Origin: Kitasatospora purpeofusca
Lineage (GTDB): Bacteria; Actinomycetota; Actinomycetes; Streptomycetales; Streptomycetaceae
DNA length: 64,000 nt
Direction of reading: 5' to 3'
NCBI RefSeq assembly: GCF_000718025.1
Contig: NZ_JODS01000003.1
Location: forward strand, 186,001-250,000
Notes under the pieces: generated by a model
Databases searched by the model: none
What the model was told of the DNA's origin: nothing
What the model saw: the letters and a program-made list of their open reading frames with translations, nothing else
Shown here: positions 17,833-25,847 of the stretch, piece by piece
Position numbering within the stretch: the first letter of the stretch is position 1
How the letters are laid out: each line of letters opens with the position of its first letter
Program-made: the position numbers and the translations under genes

Positions 17833-18657
17833 TCAGCGCTGCCGCAGCTCCGCGGGCGGAGTGCGCGCGGCGTCGATGTCGTCCACCCGCACCAGGCTGC
17901 CCCAGACCGCCATCCGGTAGCGCGAGGTGTAGACCGGGGTGCAGGTGGTCAGCGTGATGTACCGGCCGGGAGCGGTGTAGCCGGAGCCCTTCGGCACCGG
18001 GGCGACGATGCCGGTGTCGTACTTGGAGGTCTCCGGCAGGGTGCTGTCGACCCGGTAGACGTACCACTTGTCGCGGGTCTCGACCACGATCGCGTCGCCC
18101 TTGCCGACGGCGTCGAGCTCGTGGAACTTCGCCCCGTGCCCGTCCCGGTGCGCGGCGAGCGCGAAGTTGCCGGACTCGTCCCAGGGCATCGCCGAGCGGT
18201 ACGGCTGCTCGTACACCCCGGCCACGCCCTCGGCCAGGGTCGCCGTGTCGGTGCCCATCCGGATCATCACCTGGTAGTCCCGGCCCATCGCCGGGACGTG
18301 CAGGAAGCCGATCCCGTCACCCGCCGCGTAGGACGGCCCGGTGCCGCCGGCGGCCGCGGACGGCCCTGCCGACGGGCCGCCGGACGGGGGAGCGGCCGGG
18401 GCTCCCGTCGCCCAGGACTCGCGCAGGTGGTCCGAGGCCGCCGAGGCGGAACGGTCCGCCAGCACGTCGGTCCACCACAGCGAGTAGGTGACGAACAGGC
18501 CGAGCACCAGCCCCAGGGTGATCAGCAGCTCGCCGACGACGCCCAGGACGGCCAGCGCCCAGCCGCCCCGTCCGCGGCGTCGCCGGGGTCCGACGCCGGG
18601 CTCCGGCTCGGACGACGGAGCGGCCTCCTCGGCCGCCGGCTCGGTCCCCTGGGTCAC
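17833..18657 (-). CDS. srtE: Class E sortase (SrtE2 position)
   Basis: 274 residues. An Arg-rich cytoplasmic start and one membrane helix (about 33-57) precede the extracellular sortase beta-barrel. The catalytic triad is visible: His in AAHRDGHG, Cys in TLTTCTP and Arg in SRYRMAV. Class E sortases cleave LAxTG-type signals and attach proteins such as long chaplins to peptidoglycan. In Streptomyces coelicolor two srtE genes sit at the equivalent place beside pknB and are needed for aerial growth. The GTG start has GAGGGAGAG five bases upstream. Confidence 0.95.
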   Translation of the reverse strand: MTQGTEPAAEEAAPSSEPEPGVGPRRRRGRGGWALAVLGVVGELLITLGLVLGLFVTYSLWWTDVLADRSASAASDHLRESWATGAPAAPPSGGPSAGPSAAAGGTGPSYAAGDGIGFLHVPAMGRDYQVMIRMGTDTATLAEGVAGVYEQPYRSAMPWDESGNFALAAHRDGHGAKFHELDAVGKGDAIVVETRDKWYVYRVDSTLPETSKYDTGIVAPVPKGSGYTAPGRYITLTTCTPVYTSRYRMAVWGSLVRVDDIDAARTPPAELRQR

Positions 18658-18691
18658 GTCTCTCCCTCTGTCGTCGCCCGCCCGCCCGTGG

Positions 18692-20050
18692 TCAGCCCCC
18701 CGCGAGGGCGGCCGGCTTGCCCTGGCTGCGCGGCCTTTCCTCGATCATCTTGCCAAAGACGATCAGGCGCGCCTTGGAGCTGAACTCCGGGGTGCACGTG
18801 GTCAGCGTGATGTACCGGCCCGGACCGCTGTACCCGGCGCCGTTCGGCACCGGCTTGATCACGCTCACATTGGACGGCGGCGTCTCCGGGATCCCGCCGG
18901 TGACCTCGTAGGTGTAGTACGCGGTCGCGGTCTCCACCACGATCTTGTCGCCCTTGCCGAGCTGGTTGATCCGGCGGAACGGCTCGCCGTGCGTGTTGCG
19001 GTGCGCGGCCAGCGCGAAGTTGCCCGCCTTGTCGGCCGGCATGCCAGTGCCGGAGTAGTGCCCCACCAGGCCCTTGTCGAGCACGGGGGCCTTGGCGGTG
19101 CCCTCGGCGATCGGGAACTTCTGGCCGAGCTTCGGCAGGTGGATGATCGCGAAGCCCTTGCCGGGCTCGAAGACCTCCGGTTTGGCCGGGTCGGGCGCCG
19201 GCTGTCCCGGCGCCGGGGCGCCCTGGGCCGGGCCCGCGTCGAACTGCTGCTCCAGCCGGTTGCGGGCACCGTCGGCGGCCGCGTCGGCCTGCACATTGGT
19301 CCACCAGAGCTGGTACGAGACGAAGAGCAGCATCACCAGGCCGAGGGTGATGCACAGCTCGCCGAGGAACCGGGCGAAGACCACCGCCGCCGGCTCCTTG
19401 GCCCGGGGCGCGGCCGTGGCGGGACCGCCCGCCCGGCGCCGGCCGCGGCCCTGCGCGGCACGGCGGCGATCGGCCCGGCCGCCCGGGGCGGGCGGCTGCC
19501 GTTCACCGGCCACGGCCGCCATGGTGACCGTCTCGGCGGCGGCGAGCACCGTCCCGGCCGGGTCCGGCGCCGACAGCGCCGCCTCGGCCGGCACCGGCGC
19601 GACGGGCGGCGCCGCCTGCTCGTAGACGCCCCAGCCGTCCTCGGCCCCGGGCTGCGCCGGCCAGGCCGTGTTCGCGCCGGAGCCGCCGTCGCCGCCCCGG
19701 CCGTGGTGGACCGGCTCGGCCTGGTACGGGTCGTAGGACTGGTACTGGCCCTGCTGCGGCTGCTGGGGCTGCTGGCCGTACGGGCCCGGCTGGGGCTGCT
19801 GCCCGTACTGGCCGTACTGGTCCTGCTGCGGGTAGGCGCCCTGCTGCGGGTACGGCCCGGCCGCGCCCTGCGGGTACTGCTGCGGGGACTGCTGGTACGG
19901 GCCCCCCTGGAGGTGCTGCTGCCCGTACGGGTCCTGCGGCTGCCCGTACGGGTCGTGCTGCTGCTCGAACTGCCCCCCGGCGCGGTACGCGTCACCGCCC
20001 TGCGGGTCCGCCCCCGGCTGGTATCGCCCCTCCGGACGCACCGCGGTCAC
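18692..20050 (-). CDS. srtE: Class E sortase with long Gln/Tyr/Pro-rich N-terminal tail (SrtE1 position)
   Basis: About 452 residues. The cytoplasmic N-terminus (about 1-220) is low-complexity, built on YGQQ, PYQQ and DPYG motifs and followed by an Arg-rich stretch. One membrane helix lies at about 225-245, then the sortase domain with His in AAHRNTHGE, Cys in TLTTCTPEF and Arg in SSKARLIVF. It shares the fold and substrate logic of its 274-residue neighbour 34 bases downstream, and the two are probably cotranscribed. The GTG start at 20050 sits five bases after the pabA-type stop codon without a clear ribosome-binding site, suggesting coupling. Confidence 0.92.
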   Translation of the reverse strand: MTAVRPEGRYQPGADPQGGDAYRAGGQFEQQHDPYGQPQDPYGQQHLQGGPYQQSPQQYPQGAAGPYPQQGAYPQQDQYGQYGQQPQPGPYGQQPQQPQQGQYQSYDPYQAEPVHHGRGGDGGSGANTAWPAQPGAEDGWGVYEQAAPPVAPVPAEAALSAPDPAGTVLAAAETVTMAAVAGERQPPAPGGRADRRRAAQGRGRRRAGGPATAAPRAKEPAAVVFARFLGELCITLGLVMLLFVSYQLWWTNVQADAAADGARNRLEQQFDAGPAQGAPAPGQPAPDPAKPEVFEPGKGFAIIHLPKLGQKFPIAEGTAKAPVLDKGLVGHYSGTGMPADKAGNFALAAHRNTHGEPFRRINQLGKGDKIVVETATAYYTYEVTGGIPETPPSNVSVIKPVPNGAGYSGPGRYITLTTCTPEFSSKARLIVFGKMIEERPRSQGKPAALAGG

Positions 20051-20055
20051 GCCGC

Positions 20056-20718
20056 TCAGCCCCGGCCGATCACCGGGGCGAGCCCGGCCGACCGGTCGAC
20101 GGCGAGCGGGTAGCCGCACTGGGCCAGCCAGTTGGCGAGCATCCGGTGACCGCCCTCGGTGAGCACCGACTCCGGGTGGAACTGCACACCCTCCACCGCG
20201 AGCTCCCGGTGGCGCAGCCCCATGATCACGCCGCTGCCGGTGCGCGCGGTGACCACCAGCTCGTCCGGCACGGTGGCCGGCTCGACCGCCAGCGAGTGGT
20301 ACCGGGTCGCGGTGAGCGGCGAGGGCAGGCCCGCGAACACGCCGCCGTCCTCGTGCTCGACCGGCGAGGTCTTGCCGTGCAGCAGCTCCGGCGCCCGGCC
20401 GACCACCGCGCCGTAGGCCACCGCGATCGACTGCAGTCCCAGGCAGACGCCGAACACCGGCAGGCCGGCCCGCGCGCAGTGGTGCACCATCTCGATGCAG
20501 ACGCCGGCCTCCTCCGGGGCGCCCGGGCCGGGGGAGAGCAGCACCCCGTCGAAGCCCCGGTCGCCGTCGCGGCGCACCGCGTGCTCGACGGTCACCTCGT
20601 CGTTGCGGACCACCTCGCAGGTGGCGCCGAGCTGGTAGAGGTACTGGACCAGGTTGAAGACGAAGCTGTCGTAGTTGTCGACGACCAGGATGCGGGGCTG
20701 GGTGGGCCGGGAGGTCAT
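20056..20718 (-). CDS. pabA: Aminodeoxychorismate/anthranilate synthase component II (glutamine amidotransferase)
   Basis: 220 residues forming one class I glutamine amidotransferase domain that starts RILVVDNYDSFVFNLVQYL. The oxyanion motif is LLSPGPGAP, the nucleophile Cys is in FGVCLGLQS, and the His-Glu pair is in VQFHPES. It supplies ammonia to chorismate for folate (PabB partner) or tryptophan (TrpE partner); no partner lies in the window. The residue after CLG is Leu where Streptomyces homologues often have His, a tolerated variant in other amidotransferases. Confidence 0.93.
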   Translation of the reverse strand: MTSRPTQPRILVVDNYDSFVFNLVQYLYQLGATCEVVRNDEVTVEHAVRRDGDRGFDGVLLSPGPGAPEEAGVCIEMVHHCARAGLPVFGVCLGLQSIAVAYGAVVGRAPELLHGKTSPVEHEDGGVFAGLPSPLTATRYHSLAVEPATVPDELVVTARTGSGVIMGLRHRELAVEGVQFHPESVLTEGGHRMLANWLAQCGYPLAVDRSAGLAPVIGRG

Positions 20719-20775
20719 GGGCGCGCGTTCTCCGAGGGGTGCGGGGACCGGGACGGGACGGGGCGGGTCGTCGGG

Positions 20776-20955
20776 TCAGCCGACGGCGCCGTCGCCGTTC
20801 CCGTCCACTGTGACGTCACCGAAGGGGAGCAGCGGTTCCGCCCACGGGAAGACATAGGTGAAGAGGAGGTAGACCAGTCCCAGCACGAGCAGCACCGAGA
20901 TGGCGGCCTTGACCAGGATGTTCCCCGGCAGATGACGCCAGATCCAGCCGTACAT
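20776..20955 (-). CDS. 59-residue single-span membrane protein with a DxNxDG tail
   Basis: A small gene starting at ATG 20953-20955 with GAGGGAGC four bases upstream. The protein begins MYGWIWRHLPGNILVKA. One hydrophobic helix (about residues 14-36) is followed by an acidic tail ending VTVDGNGDGAVG. The tail contains a D-G-N-G-D-G sequence of the kind found in EF-hand and dockerin calcium loops. Equivalent tiny membrane proteins occupy this place (between pabA and the DUF881 gene) in other Streptomyces genomes. Function unknown. No overlap with neighbours. Confidence 0.85.
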   Translation of the reverse strand: MYGWIWRHLPGNILVKAAISVLLVLGLVYLLFTYVFPWAEPLLPFGDVTVDGNGDGAVG

Positions 20956-21029
20956 GGTGCTCCCTCGACGTATTGGACTGGGGTCAAGAGTAGACCCGGC
21001 CCCCGGACGCGGTCCGGTGCACCGGTGCG

Positions 21030-21800
21030 CTACTGGCCGGTGGCCGAGCGGAGGTCCGCCGTGCCCGAGTAGCCCGGCAGGGCGAGGTCGCCGCTCTCCT
21101 GCAGCTTCCAGCCCAGGCCGTAGGCCTGCACGTACTTCTGGTACGTGCGGATCGAGGGGTCGGTGTCGACGGCGGCGCGCAGCGCGTCGGTCCGTCCTAC
21201 CGCCCTGACCACGTAGGGCGGGGAGTAGACCCGGCCCTGGAGCAGCAGGGTGTTGCCGACGCAGCGGACGGCGCTGGTGGAGATCAGCCGCTGGTCCATC
21301 ACCTGGACGCCCTCGGCGCCGCCGCGCCAGAGCGCGTTGACCACGGCCTGGATGTCCTGCTGGTGGATGACCAGGTCGTTGACGTCCGGCTCGCGCACCC
21401 CGGGGACGCGCGAGGTCGCGTTCGGCGGGGCGTCGTTGAGGGTGACGGTGAGGCCGGGGCCCTGGAGCGGCTCCAGCGCGGCGGCCTGTTCCAGGGCGCT
21501 CAGCCGGGCGGCGTCGGCCGGGCTGCCGCCCTGCTGCTCGGTGAGCCGCTGGGAGCGGTCCTGGAGGTCGGCGAGCTGGGCCTGGGACTGCTGGTTCTGG
21601 GCGCTGCGCTGGCGTATCACGTCGGAGAGGCTGAGCAGCGAGTTGTCGGTGCGCAGATCGGTGCCGCGGGCGGTCTGCGCGCTGATGTAGAAGAGCAGTC
21701 CGGCGAGCGCGAAGACGGCGCAGGTCAGGGCACGTCCGACAATTCGGGTGCCGGAGGCGCGGGTAGGGCCGGGCCGAGGGGGAATCGACAAATTAGGCAC
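21030..21800 (-). CDS. DUF881 family membrane-anchored protein
   Basis: 256 residues. A proline-rich start and one membrane helix (about 22-42) precede a coiled-coil stretch rich in Gln and Leu (about 62-110). The DUF881 extracellular domain follows, with features such as LEPLQGPGLTVTLND and LVIHQQDIQAVVNALWRGGAEG. DUF881 proteins cluster with crgA and division genes in actinobacteria and are thought to act in the envelope, but no activity is established. The GTG start has GGAGATAAGG upstream. Divergent from crgA, sharing a 105-base promoter gap. Confidence 0.9.
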   Translation of the reverse strand: MPNLSIPPRPGPTRASGTRIVGRALTCAVFALAGLLFYISAQTARGTDLRTDNSLLSLSDVIRQRSAQNQQSQAQLADLQDRSQRLTEQQGGSPADAARLSALEQAAALEPLQGPGLTVTLNDAPPNATSRVPGVREPDVNDLVIHQQDIQAVVNALWRGGAEGVQVMDQRLISTSAVRCVGNTLLLQGRVYSPPYVVRAVGRTDALRAAVDTDPSIRTYQKYVQAYGLGWKLQESGDLALPGYSGTADLRSATGQ

Positions 21801-21905
21801 CGTACCCTTATCTCCTTCGGACCCGCCGAGCCACTACGCTAACGGACGCCGCCACACCACCGTGAACCCCTGCGCGGTCACAGCGCATCGACAGGAGAGC
21901 TCCTC

Positions 21906-22154
21906 GTGCCGAAGTCCCGACTCCGCAAGAAGTCCGACTACACGCCGCCGACCACGGCGACGGTGAAGATCAGTTCGGGCCGCGGCTGGGTTGCCCCCTT
22001 GATGCTGGCGCTGTTCCTGATCGGTCTGGTCTGGATCGTCACCTATTACGTGACGAGCGGCAGCTGGCCGGTCGAGAGCTGGCGGAACTGGAACATCCTG
22101 GTGGGCTTCGGCTTCATCGCGGCGGGCTTCGGCGTCTCCACCCAGTGGAAATGA
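21906..22154 (+). CDS. crgA: Cell division protein CrgA
   Basis: 82 residues with two membrane helices (about 29-51 and 60-78). The basic N-terminus MPKSRLRKKSDY and the SWRNWNILVGF segment are typical of the family. CrgA is an actinobacterial septation regulator: in Streptomyces coelicolor it inhibits Z-ring formation in aerial hyphae, and in mycobacteria it recruits division proteins. The GTG start at 21906 follows an AGGAGA site. Single-gene unit, divergent from DUF881. Confidence 0.96.
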   Translation: MPKSRLRKKSDYTPPTTATVKISSGRGWVAPLMLALFLIGLVWIVTYYVTSGSWPVESWRNWNILVGFGFIAAGFGVSTQWK

Positions 22155-22516
22155 CGTCCGGGCCCCGGCCCTGAGTTCCTCCACCGCCGCCCCGGCACCG
22201 TTCGTCCCCGGGGCGGCTTCGTGGTGCGCCCGAACGGCAGTGCGGAGCTCCGGGCTCCGCGGTTATCCGCTTATCTCGTTTATCCACATGGTTATCCACA
22301 CTGGGGAAAAGTCCTGCGGGCCTGTGGATAACTTGCGCCGGGGGCGCTTTCCACACCGCCGCGCGCCCTCCCCCGAATGCCGGATACGCACAGCGGGACG
22401 CGCGTAGAACAATCGTCCGCACCCACCGGTCGGCACCGCCTGTGCACAACCCCGTACCCGCTGTGGACAACCGTGCGGCCGTCGTACCCGCGCGCGCACC
22501 GTCCGGCGGCGCCGGA
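22155..22516. other. Convergent gap with a cluster of DnaA boxes
   Basis: Four perfect DnaA 9-mers lie in this 362-base non-coding gap between two converging genes: TTATCCACA at 22280-22288 and 22292-22300, TGTGGATAA at 22323-22331 and TGTGGACAA at 22462-22470. Near-matches occur at 22262 (TTATCCGC) and 22441 (TGTGCACAA). No promoter is needed here, so promoter regulation is unlikely. A titration or initiation-control site like the DnaA-box clusters flanking Streptomyces coelicolor oriC is the best explanation. It lies about 15.3 kb from oriC. Confidence 0.8.
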
Positions 22517-23425
22517 TCACCCGCCGTAGGCGGCCATCCCGGCCAGGAGCATCACCAGCACCAGGCCCGCCACCCCCGCCAGCGTCAGCCCCTGCACCGC
22601 CCCCCGGTGGGCCCGCGGGGCGTACATCAGGCCGGCCGCGGTCAGCATCCCGGCGACCAGCCCGCCGAGGTGGGCCCGCCAGTCGATGCCCTGCACCGAG
22701 AAGGTGACGATCAGGTTGAACACCAGCAGCGCGACGATCGGCCCGAGCGGCGCCCGGACCCGGCGGTACAGCACCACGGTCGCGCCCAGCAGGCCGAAGA
22801 CCGCGCCCGAGGCGCCCAGCGACCGCATCGAGTCGCCGGCCACCAGGAACGCGAAGGCGCTGCCGGCCAGTCCGGAGAGCAGGTAGAGGGCGAGGAACCG
22901 GATCCGCCCCAGCGCGGCCTCCAGCTGCGGGCCTAGCACCCAGAGCACCAGCATGTTGGTGGCGATGTGCCAGGGCGCGGTGTGCAGGAAGACGGCGGTC
23001 AGCAGCCGGTACCACTGGCCCGGGCCCTCGGCGACGCCGTTGGTGAAGGGGTAGGACGCGTCGGGGGCGAAGCTGCGCAGTTCGAGGTCGTAGGCCAGCC
23101 ACGGCGTGAGCACGTAGGCGGCCAGGACGAACACCACCAGGTTGACGCCGATCAGCGCCTTGGTGACCAGGGGGTCGGCGCCGGCCGGACGCCCGCCGAA
23201 CCGGGTGGTCGCCCTCCTGACCTGCCGGCCGCCCTCCTCGACGCACTCGGGGCAGTGGAAGCCCACCGAGGCGTTCACCATGCACTGCGGGCAGATCGGC
23301 CGGCCGCAGCGCGAACAGCCGATGCCGGTCTCCTGCTCGGGGTGCCGGTAGCAACGGGCCGGCCCGTGCCCGCCCTCGGGCCCCGGAGTCCGGTCGATCG
23401 GCGGCCTGGGCTCGTCCGGGAGCAT
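22517..23425 (-). CDS. Rhomboid-family intramembrane serine protease with N-terminal zinc finger
   Basis: 302 residues. The N-terminal part carries two Cys/His clusters like a B-box or zinc ribbon (CYRHPEQETGIGCSRCGRP and CPQCMVNASVGFHCPEC). Six or more membrane helices follow. The catalytic Ser is in LGASGAVFGLLG, and the His is in the helix WRAHLGGLVAG. Rhomboids cleave membrane proteins within the bilayer; the substrate is unknown. The Zn-ribbon/rhomboid fusion is common in actinobacteria. The gene converges on crgA across the DnaA-box gap. Confidence 0.93.
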   Translation of the reverse strand: MLPDEPRPPIDRTPGPEGGHGPARCYRHPEQETGIGCSRCGRPICPQCMVNASVGFHCPECVEEGGRQVRRATTRFGGRPAGADPLVTKALIGVNLVVFVLAAYVLTPWLAYDLELRSFAPDASYPFTNGVAEGPGQWYRLLTAVFLHTAPWHIATNMLVLWVLGPQLEAALGRIRFLALYLLSGLAGSAFAFLVAGDSMRSLGASGAVFGLLGATVVLYRRVRAPLGPIVALLVFNLIVTFSVQGIDWRAHLGGLVAGMLTAAGLMYAPRAHRGAVQGLTLAGVAGLVLVMLLAGMAAYGG

Positions 23426-23711
23426 CGGCTATCCCCTTCTGCCACGACTTGCTGCGACGACACGTGCGGGCTCCCGACGGGGACCCGCCGGAACCGCCAG
23501 CCTACTGCTGCCGTACCCGCGCCCGACCGGCCCACTCACCCCCGCCCCGCCCGGTCTCCCGCCCGGTGTCCCGCCCCGGCACTCCGCGCGGCGGCCCGCA
23601 CCGGTGCCCCGCGTACGGCCCACTCCGGCATGCCGTCGGACGAATACGGATGCATGATCAGCATTCAGGTGGATATGTGCATATAGGACGCCACCAGGAG
23701 GAGAGACTCTC

Positions 23712-24452
23712 GTGACCCGTTTGGACTCGGCCCGTGAGACGGCCGGCAACTTCGCGGACAACGCCCGGCAGCAGGCCTCCCAGGCCGCCCACACCGCGCG
23801 CGTCCAGTACGACCGGCACATCGCCCCCCAGGTCGGTCACGCCTTCGCCAGCCTGCCACCGGAGGCCCAGCAGAACGCCCTCAAGGCGCTGCACCGCGCC
23901 CAGGAGAAGGCACTGGCCGCCCGCCTGTCCGCGTCCCGCGCCGCCGACCAGGCCCGCTCCACCGTCGCCCCCAAGGTCGTGCAAGCCGTCGAGGAGGCCC
24001 GTGCCGCCGTCGTCCCGGTGGCGCAGGAGGCCCAGATGCGCGGCGCCGCCGCCCTGACCGCGATGCGCGGCAACGTCACCTCGGCCGAGATCGGCGACCT
24101 CGCGGCCCGCAACGCCCGCCGGTCCTGCCGGAGCGGCTGGGCCACCGGCCTGGCCGTGGCCGGCGTGGTCGCGATCGCCAGCGGCCTGGTCGCCTGGCAG
24201 TGGTGGCGGCACCGCAGCAACCCGGAATGGCTGGTCGAGCCGCCGTCCGCCGCCTCCGCCGGTCCGGTCGGCGCACACGCCTCGGGCACCGGCGGCAGCA
24301 CCGTGAACGGCTCGGCGGAGACCCCGGCCGGAGTCTCCGCGACGGAGGACCGGCCCGGACCGGACCCGGCGCGGGAGCACCACGACCGGCCCGCCGCGGC
24401 CCCCGGCGAGGACGACCGCCCCAAGCCGCACGATCCGCGCAAACCGCACTGA
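23712..24452 (+). CDS. DUF5324-type protein: amphipathic helices and one membrane span
   Basis: 246 residues. An Ala/Gln-rich region with long helices (about 1-135, such as FADNARQQASQAAHTARVQY) precedes one membrane helix (about 140-160) and a polar tail rich in Pro, Asp and His. The style matches the Streptomycetaceae DUF5324 family found at this locus; function unknown. The GTG start has an excellent AGGAGGAG site. The 286-base upstream gap contains a rare AT-richer patch (about 23640-23690), probably its promoter. Confidence 0.8.
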   Translation: MTRLDSARETAGNFADNARQQASQAAHTARVQYDRHIAPQVGHAFASLPPEAQQNALKALHRAQEKALAARLSASRAADQARSTVAPKVVQAVEEARAAVVPVAQEAQMRGAAALTAMRGNVTSAEIGDLAARNARRSCRSGWATGLAVAGVVAIASGLVAWQWWRHRSNPEWLVEPPSAASAGPVGAHASGTGGSTVNGSAETPAGVSATEDRPGPDPAREHHDRPAAAPGEDDRPKPHDPRKPH

Positions 24453-24477
24453 GCACTGGGCGAACAGCAACGGAAAA

Positions 24478-24521
24478 GCCCGGCGGCCGCCGACCCGAGG
24501 TCGGGGCGGCGGCCGCCGGGC
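24478..24521. terminator. Hairpin terminator between the DUF5324 gene and tRNA-Ala
   Basis: Arms beginning GCCCGGCGGCCGCCG pair with CGGCGGCCGCCGGGC, with an inner extension GACC/GGTC. On the minus strand it is followed by TTTTCC, so it can end both converging transcripts. Confidence 0.75.
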
Positions 24522-24545
24522 CGTCCACGCGCGGTGGACACACTG

Positions 24546-24618
24546 TGGAGCTTAGGAGACTCGAACTCCTGACATCTGCCTTGCAAAGGCAGCGCTCTAC
24601 CAACTGAGCTAAAGCCCC
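24546..24618 (-). tRNA. tRNA-Ala (anticodon TGC)
   Basis: A 73-base tRNA with acceptor stem GGGGCTT/AAGCTCC and discriminator A. The anticodon loop TTTGCAA is closed by CTGCC/GGCAG, and the D-arm reads AGCTCAGTTGGTAGAGC. No CCA is encoded. Confidence 0.98.
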
Positions 24619-24809
24619 GGGGCGGCACCCTGCGTACCACCGGGCACTAGCGTACCCGGTTCCGGCACGAATCCGGTGCCCGGTTCCGGCGCTACCGCCG
24701 TGCGGGGCCGGGAACGTCCGGCCGACCCGGTCACCCGACCGGGCCGACCGGCCCTGGAGGCACCGTCCGGCGCCTCCGAAGACTGTCGATCGTCAGATCG
24801 TCCGGGGCC

Positions 24810-24938
24810 TCAGCGACCGGCCGGGACCGGGTCGGTGGCCTCGGTCCACAGGTCCTGCTCGGCGCGGTCCGCCTGGACCTGACGGTAGACAAAGAAGCCG
24901 CCGAGGGCGACCAGGGCGACCAGGAGAAGCTTCTTCAC
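24810..24938 (-). CDS. DLW-39 family microprotein
   Basis: A 42-residue protein starting at GTG 24936-24938 with GGACGAGG seven bases upstream. It reads MKKLLLVALVALGG at the start, a single hydrophobic helix, then a charged segment with the family's Asp-Leu-Trp motif (RAEQDLWTEATD). DLW-39 proteins are conserved near gyrA in Streptomyces and relatives and have no known role. Too short for most gene callers. The stop codon lies about 190 bases before tRNA-Ala, with nothing recognisable between. Confidence 0.88.
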   Translation of the reverse strand: MKKLLLVALVALGGFFVYRQVQADRAEQDLWTEATDPVPAGR

Positions 24939-25194
24939 CGCGGGACCTCGTCCTTCTTGCGTTGACGGACTCAGCAGCCGTGCGCCGATCGATCCGATCG
25001 GGCCGACGAGTCCATGGTTTGTTACGAGCACGAACGGGCTGTCGGCTGGCCGGACTGCCCTTGCGGCCGATGATACACACCGGTGTCCCAATCGTGACCA
25101 GCCACCGCTGCCTCCAACCGACCCGTCCGGTCGGAGGATTGACGCCACACCTCCTGTCGTACGTTCCGCCCGGCGCAGACCCTCCGCAGGGCCG

Positions 25195-25596
25195 TCACCG
25201 TTCCTGCCCGAGCGACCGCGGCACCGGGCCGGAAGCCCGCCCGGGAGCGGGCGCGGACGCCTCGGCGGCAGGCCCGGACGCCGTCGGCGCCACCACCACT
25301 GCCCTACCGCCCGCGAGGTCCACCCTGGTGCGCGGCGGCGCACCCTCGCCCTCCTCGTCGCGCAGCATCAGACTGCTCTGCCGCTCGTCGAGCTGGTGCT
25401 GCTTGCCGGCCGCGAACTGCGCGTGCAGCTGCTCGAAGCCGGTCGCGGATATCTGTCCCTCCCGGCCGGTCCCTCGCCAGGGCACCAGCCGCGACCGGCG
25501 CGCCCGCAGGGCCAGCTGGTCGACGAAGGACAGCGCCACCAGCACGCAGACCAGCCCCGGAATGGTCATCGCGAAGACCATCGCCATGTGCGCCAC
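25195..25596 (-). CDS. Small membrane-anchored protein, DUF6191-like
   Basis: 133 residues. One N-terminal hydrophobic helix (about 5-28, VFAMTIPGLVCVLVALSFVDQLAL) precedes a basic patch, then a conserved-looking core ATGFEQLHAQFAAGKQHQLDERQ and LMLRDEEGEGAPPR. The C-terminus is a Pro/Ala-rich tail. It resembles a Streptomyces family annotated DUF6191, an assignment from memory rather than a search. Function unknown. The 256 bases between its stop and the DLW-39 start hold no other gene I can support. Confidence 0.7.
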   Translation of the reverse strand: MAHMAMVFAMTIPGLVCVLVALSFVDQLALRARRSRLVPWRGTGREGQISATGFEQLHAQFAAGKQHQLDERQSSLMLRDEEGEGAPPRTRVDLAGGRAVVVAPTASGPAAEASAPAPGRASGPVPRSLGQER

Positions 25597-25691
25597 CGCC
25601 TCGTCCGTCGGAAGCCGCCGGGCAGTCCCGGCCCCGCCCGGTACAACCCCCGGGCGGGGCCCGTGGTTCCGGCTCCGGACCGGGAAAACGC

Positions 25692-25724
25692 CGAAGGGCC
25701 CGGAGCGATGCTCCGGGCCCTTCG
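25692..25724 (-). terminator. Terminator of tRNA-Ile
   Basis: A 15-base perfect stem (CGAAGGGCCCGGAGC and its complement) with a three-base loop, followed on the minus strand by CGTTTTCC. It begins three bases beyond the encoded CCA of tRNA-Ile. Confidence 0.85.
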
Positions 25725-25727
25725 CGG

Positions 25728-25804
25728 TGGTGGGGCTAACAGGACTTGAACCTGTGGCCTCTTCCTTATCAGGGAAGCGCTCTAACCGTCTGAGCTATAG
25801 CCCC
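25728..25804 (-). tRNA. tRNA-Ile (anticodon GAT) with encoded CCA
   Basis: A 77-base gene with acceptor stem GGGGCTA/TAGCCCC and discriminator A. The anticodon loop CTGATAA is closed by TTCCC/GGAAG (with an adjacent C-G pair). The 3' CCA is encoded (25728-25730), unlike the other two tRNAs in the window. Confidence 0.98.
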
Positions 25805-25817
25805 TTGCCGCACTGAA

Positions 25818-25847
25818 AGATTAGCGGACCGATCGCCGATCCCCCAA
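25818..25847 (-). promoter_or_regulatory. Possible promoter of tRNA-Ile
   Basis: On the minus strand TTGGGG (25842-25847) and TAATCT (25818-25823) are 18 bases apart, with the -10 hexamer about 13 bases before the tRNA. The element overlaps the stop codon of the methyltransferase gene upstream. Confidence 0.4.

Noticed and set aside
20395..20460. Loss of activity in the PabA-type amidotransferase because CLG is followed by Leu, not His
   Set aside because: Leu or Met occurs at this position in active class I amidotransferases, and the Cys-His-Glu triad is intact.
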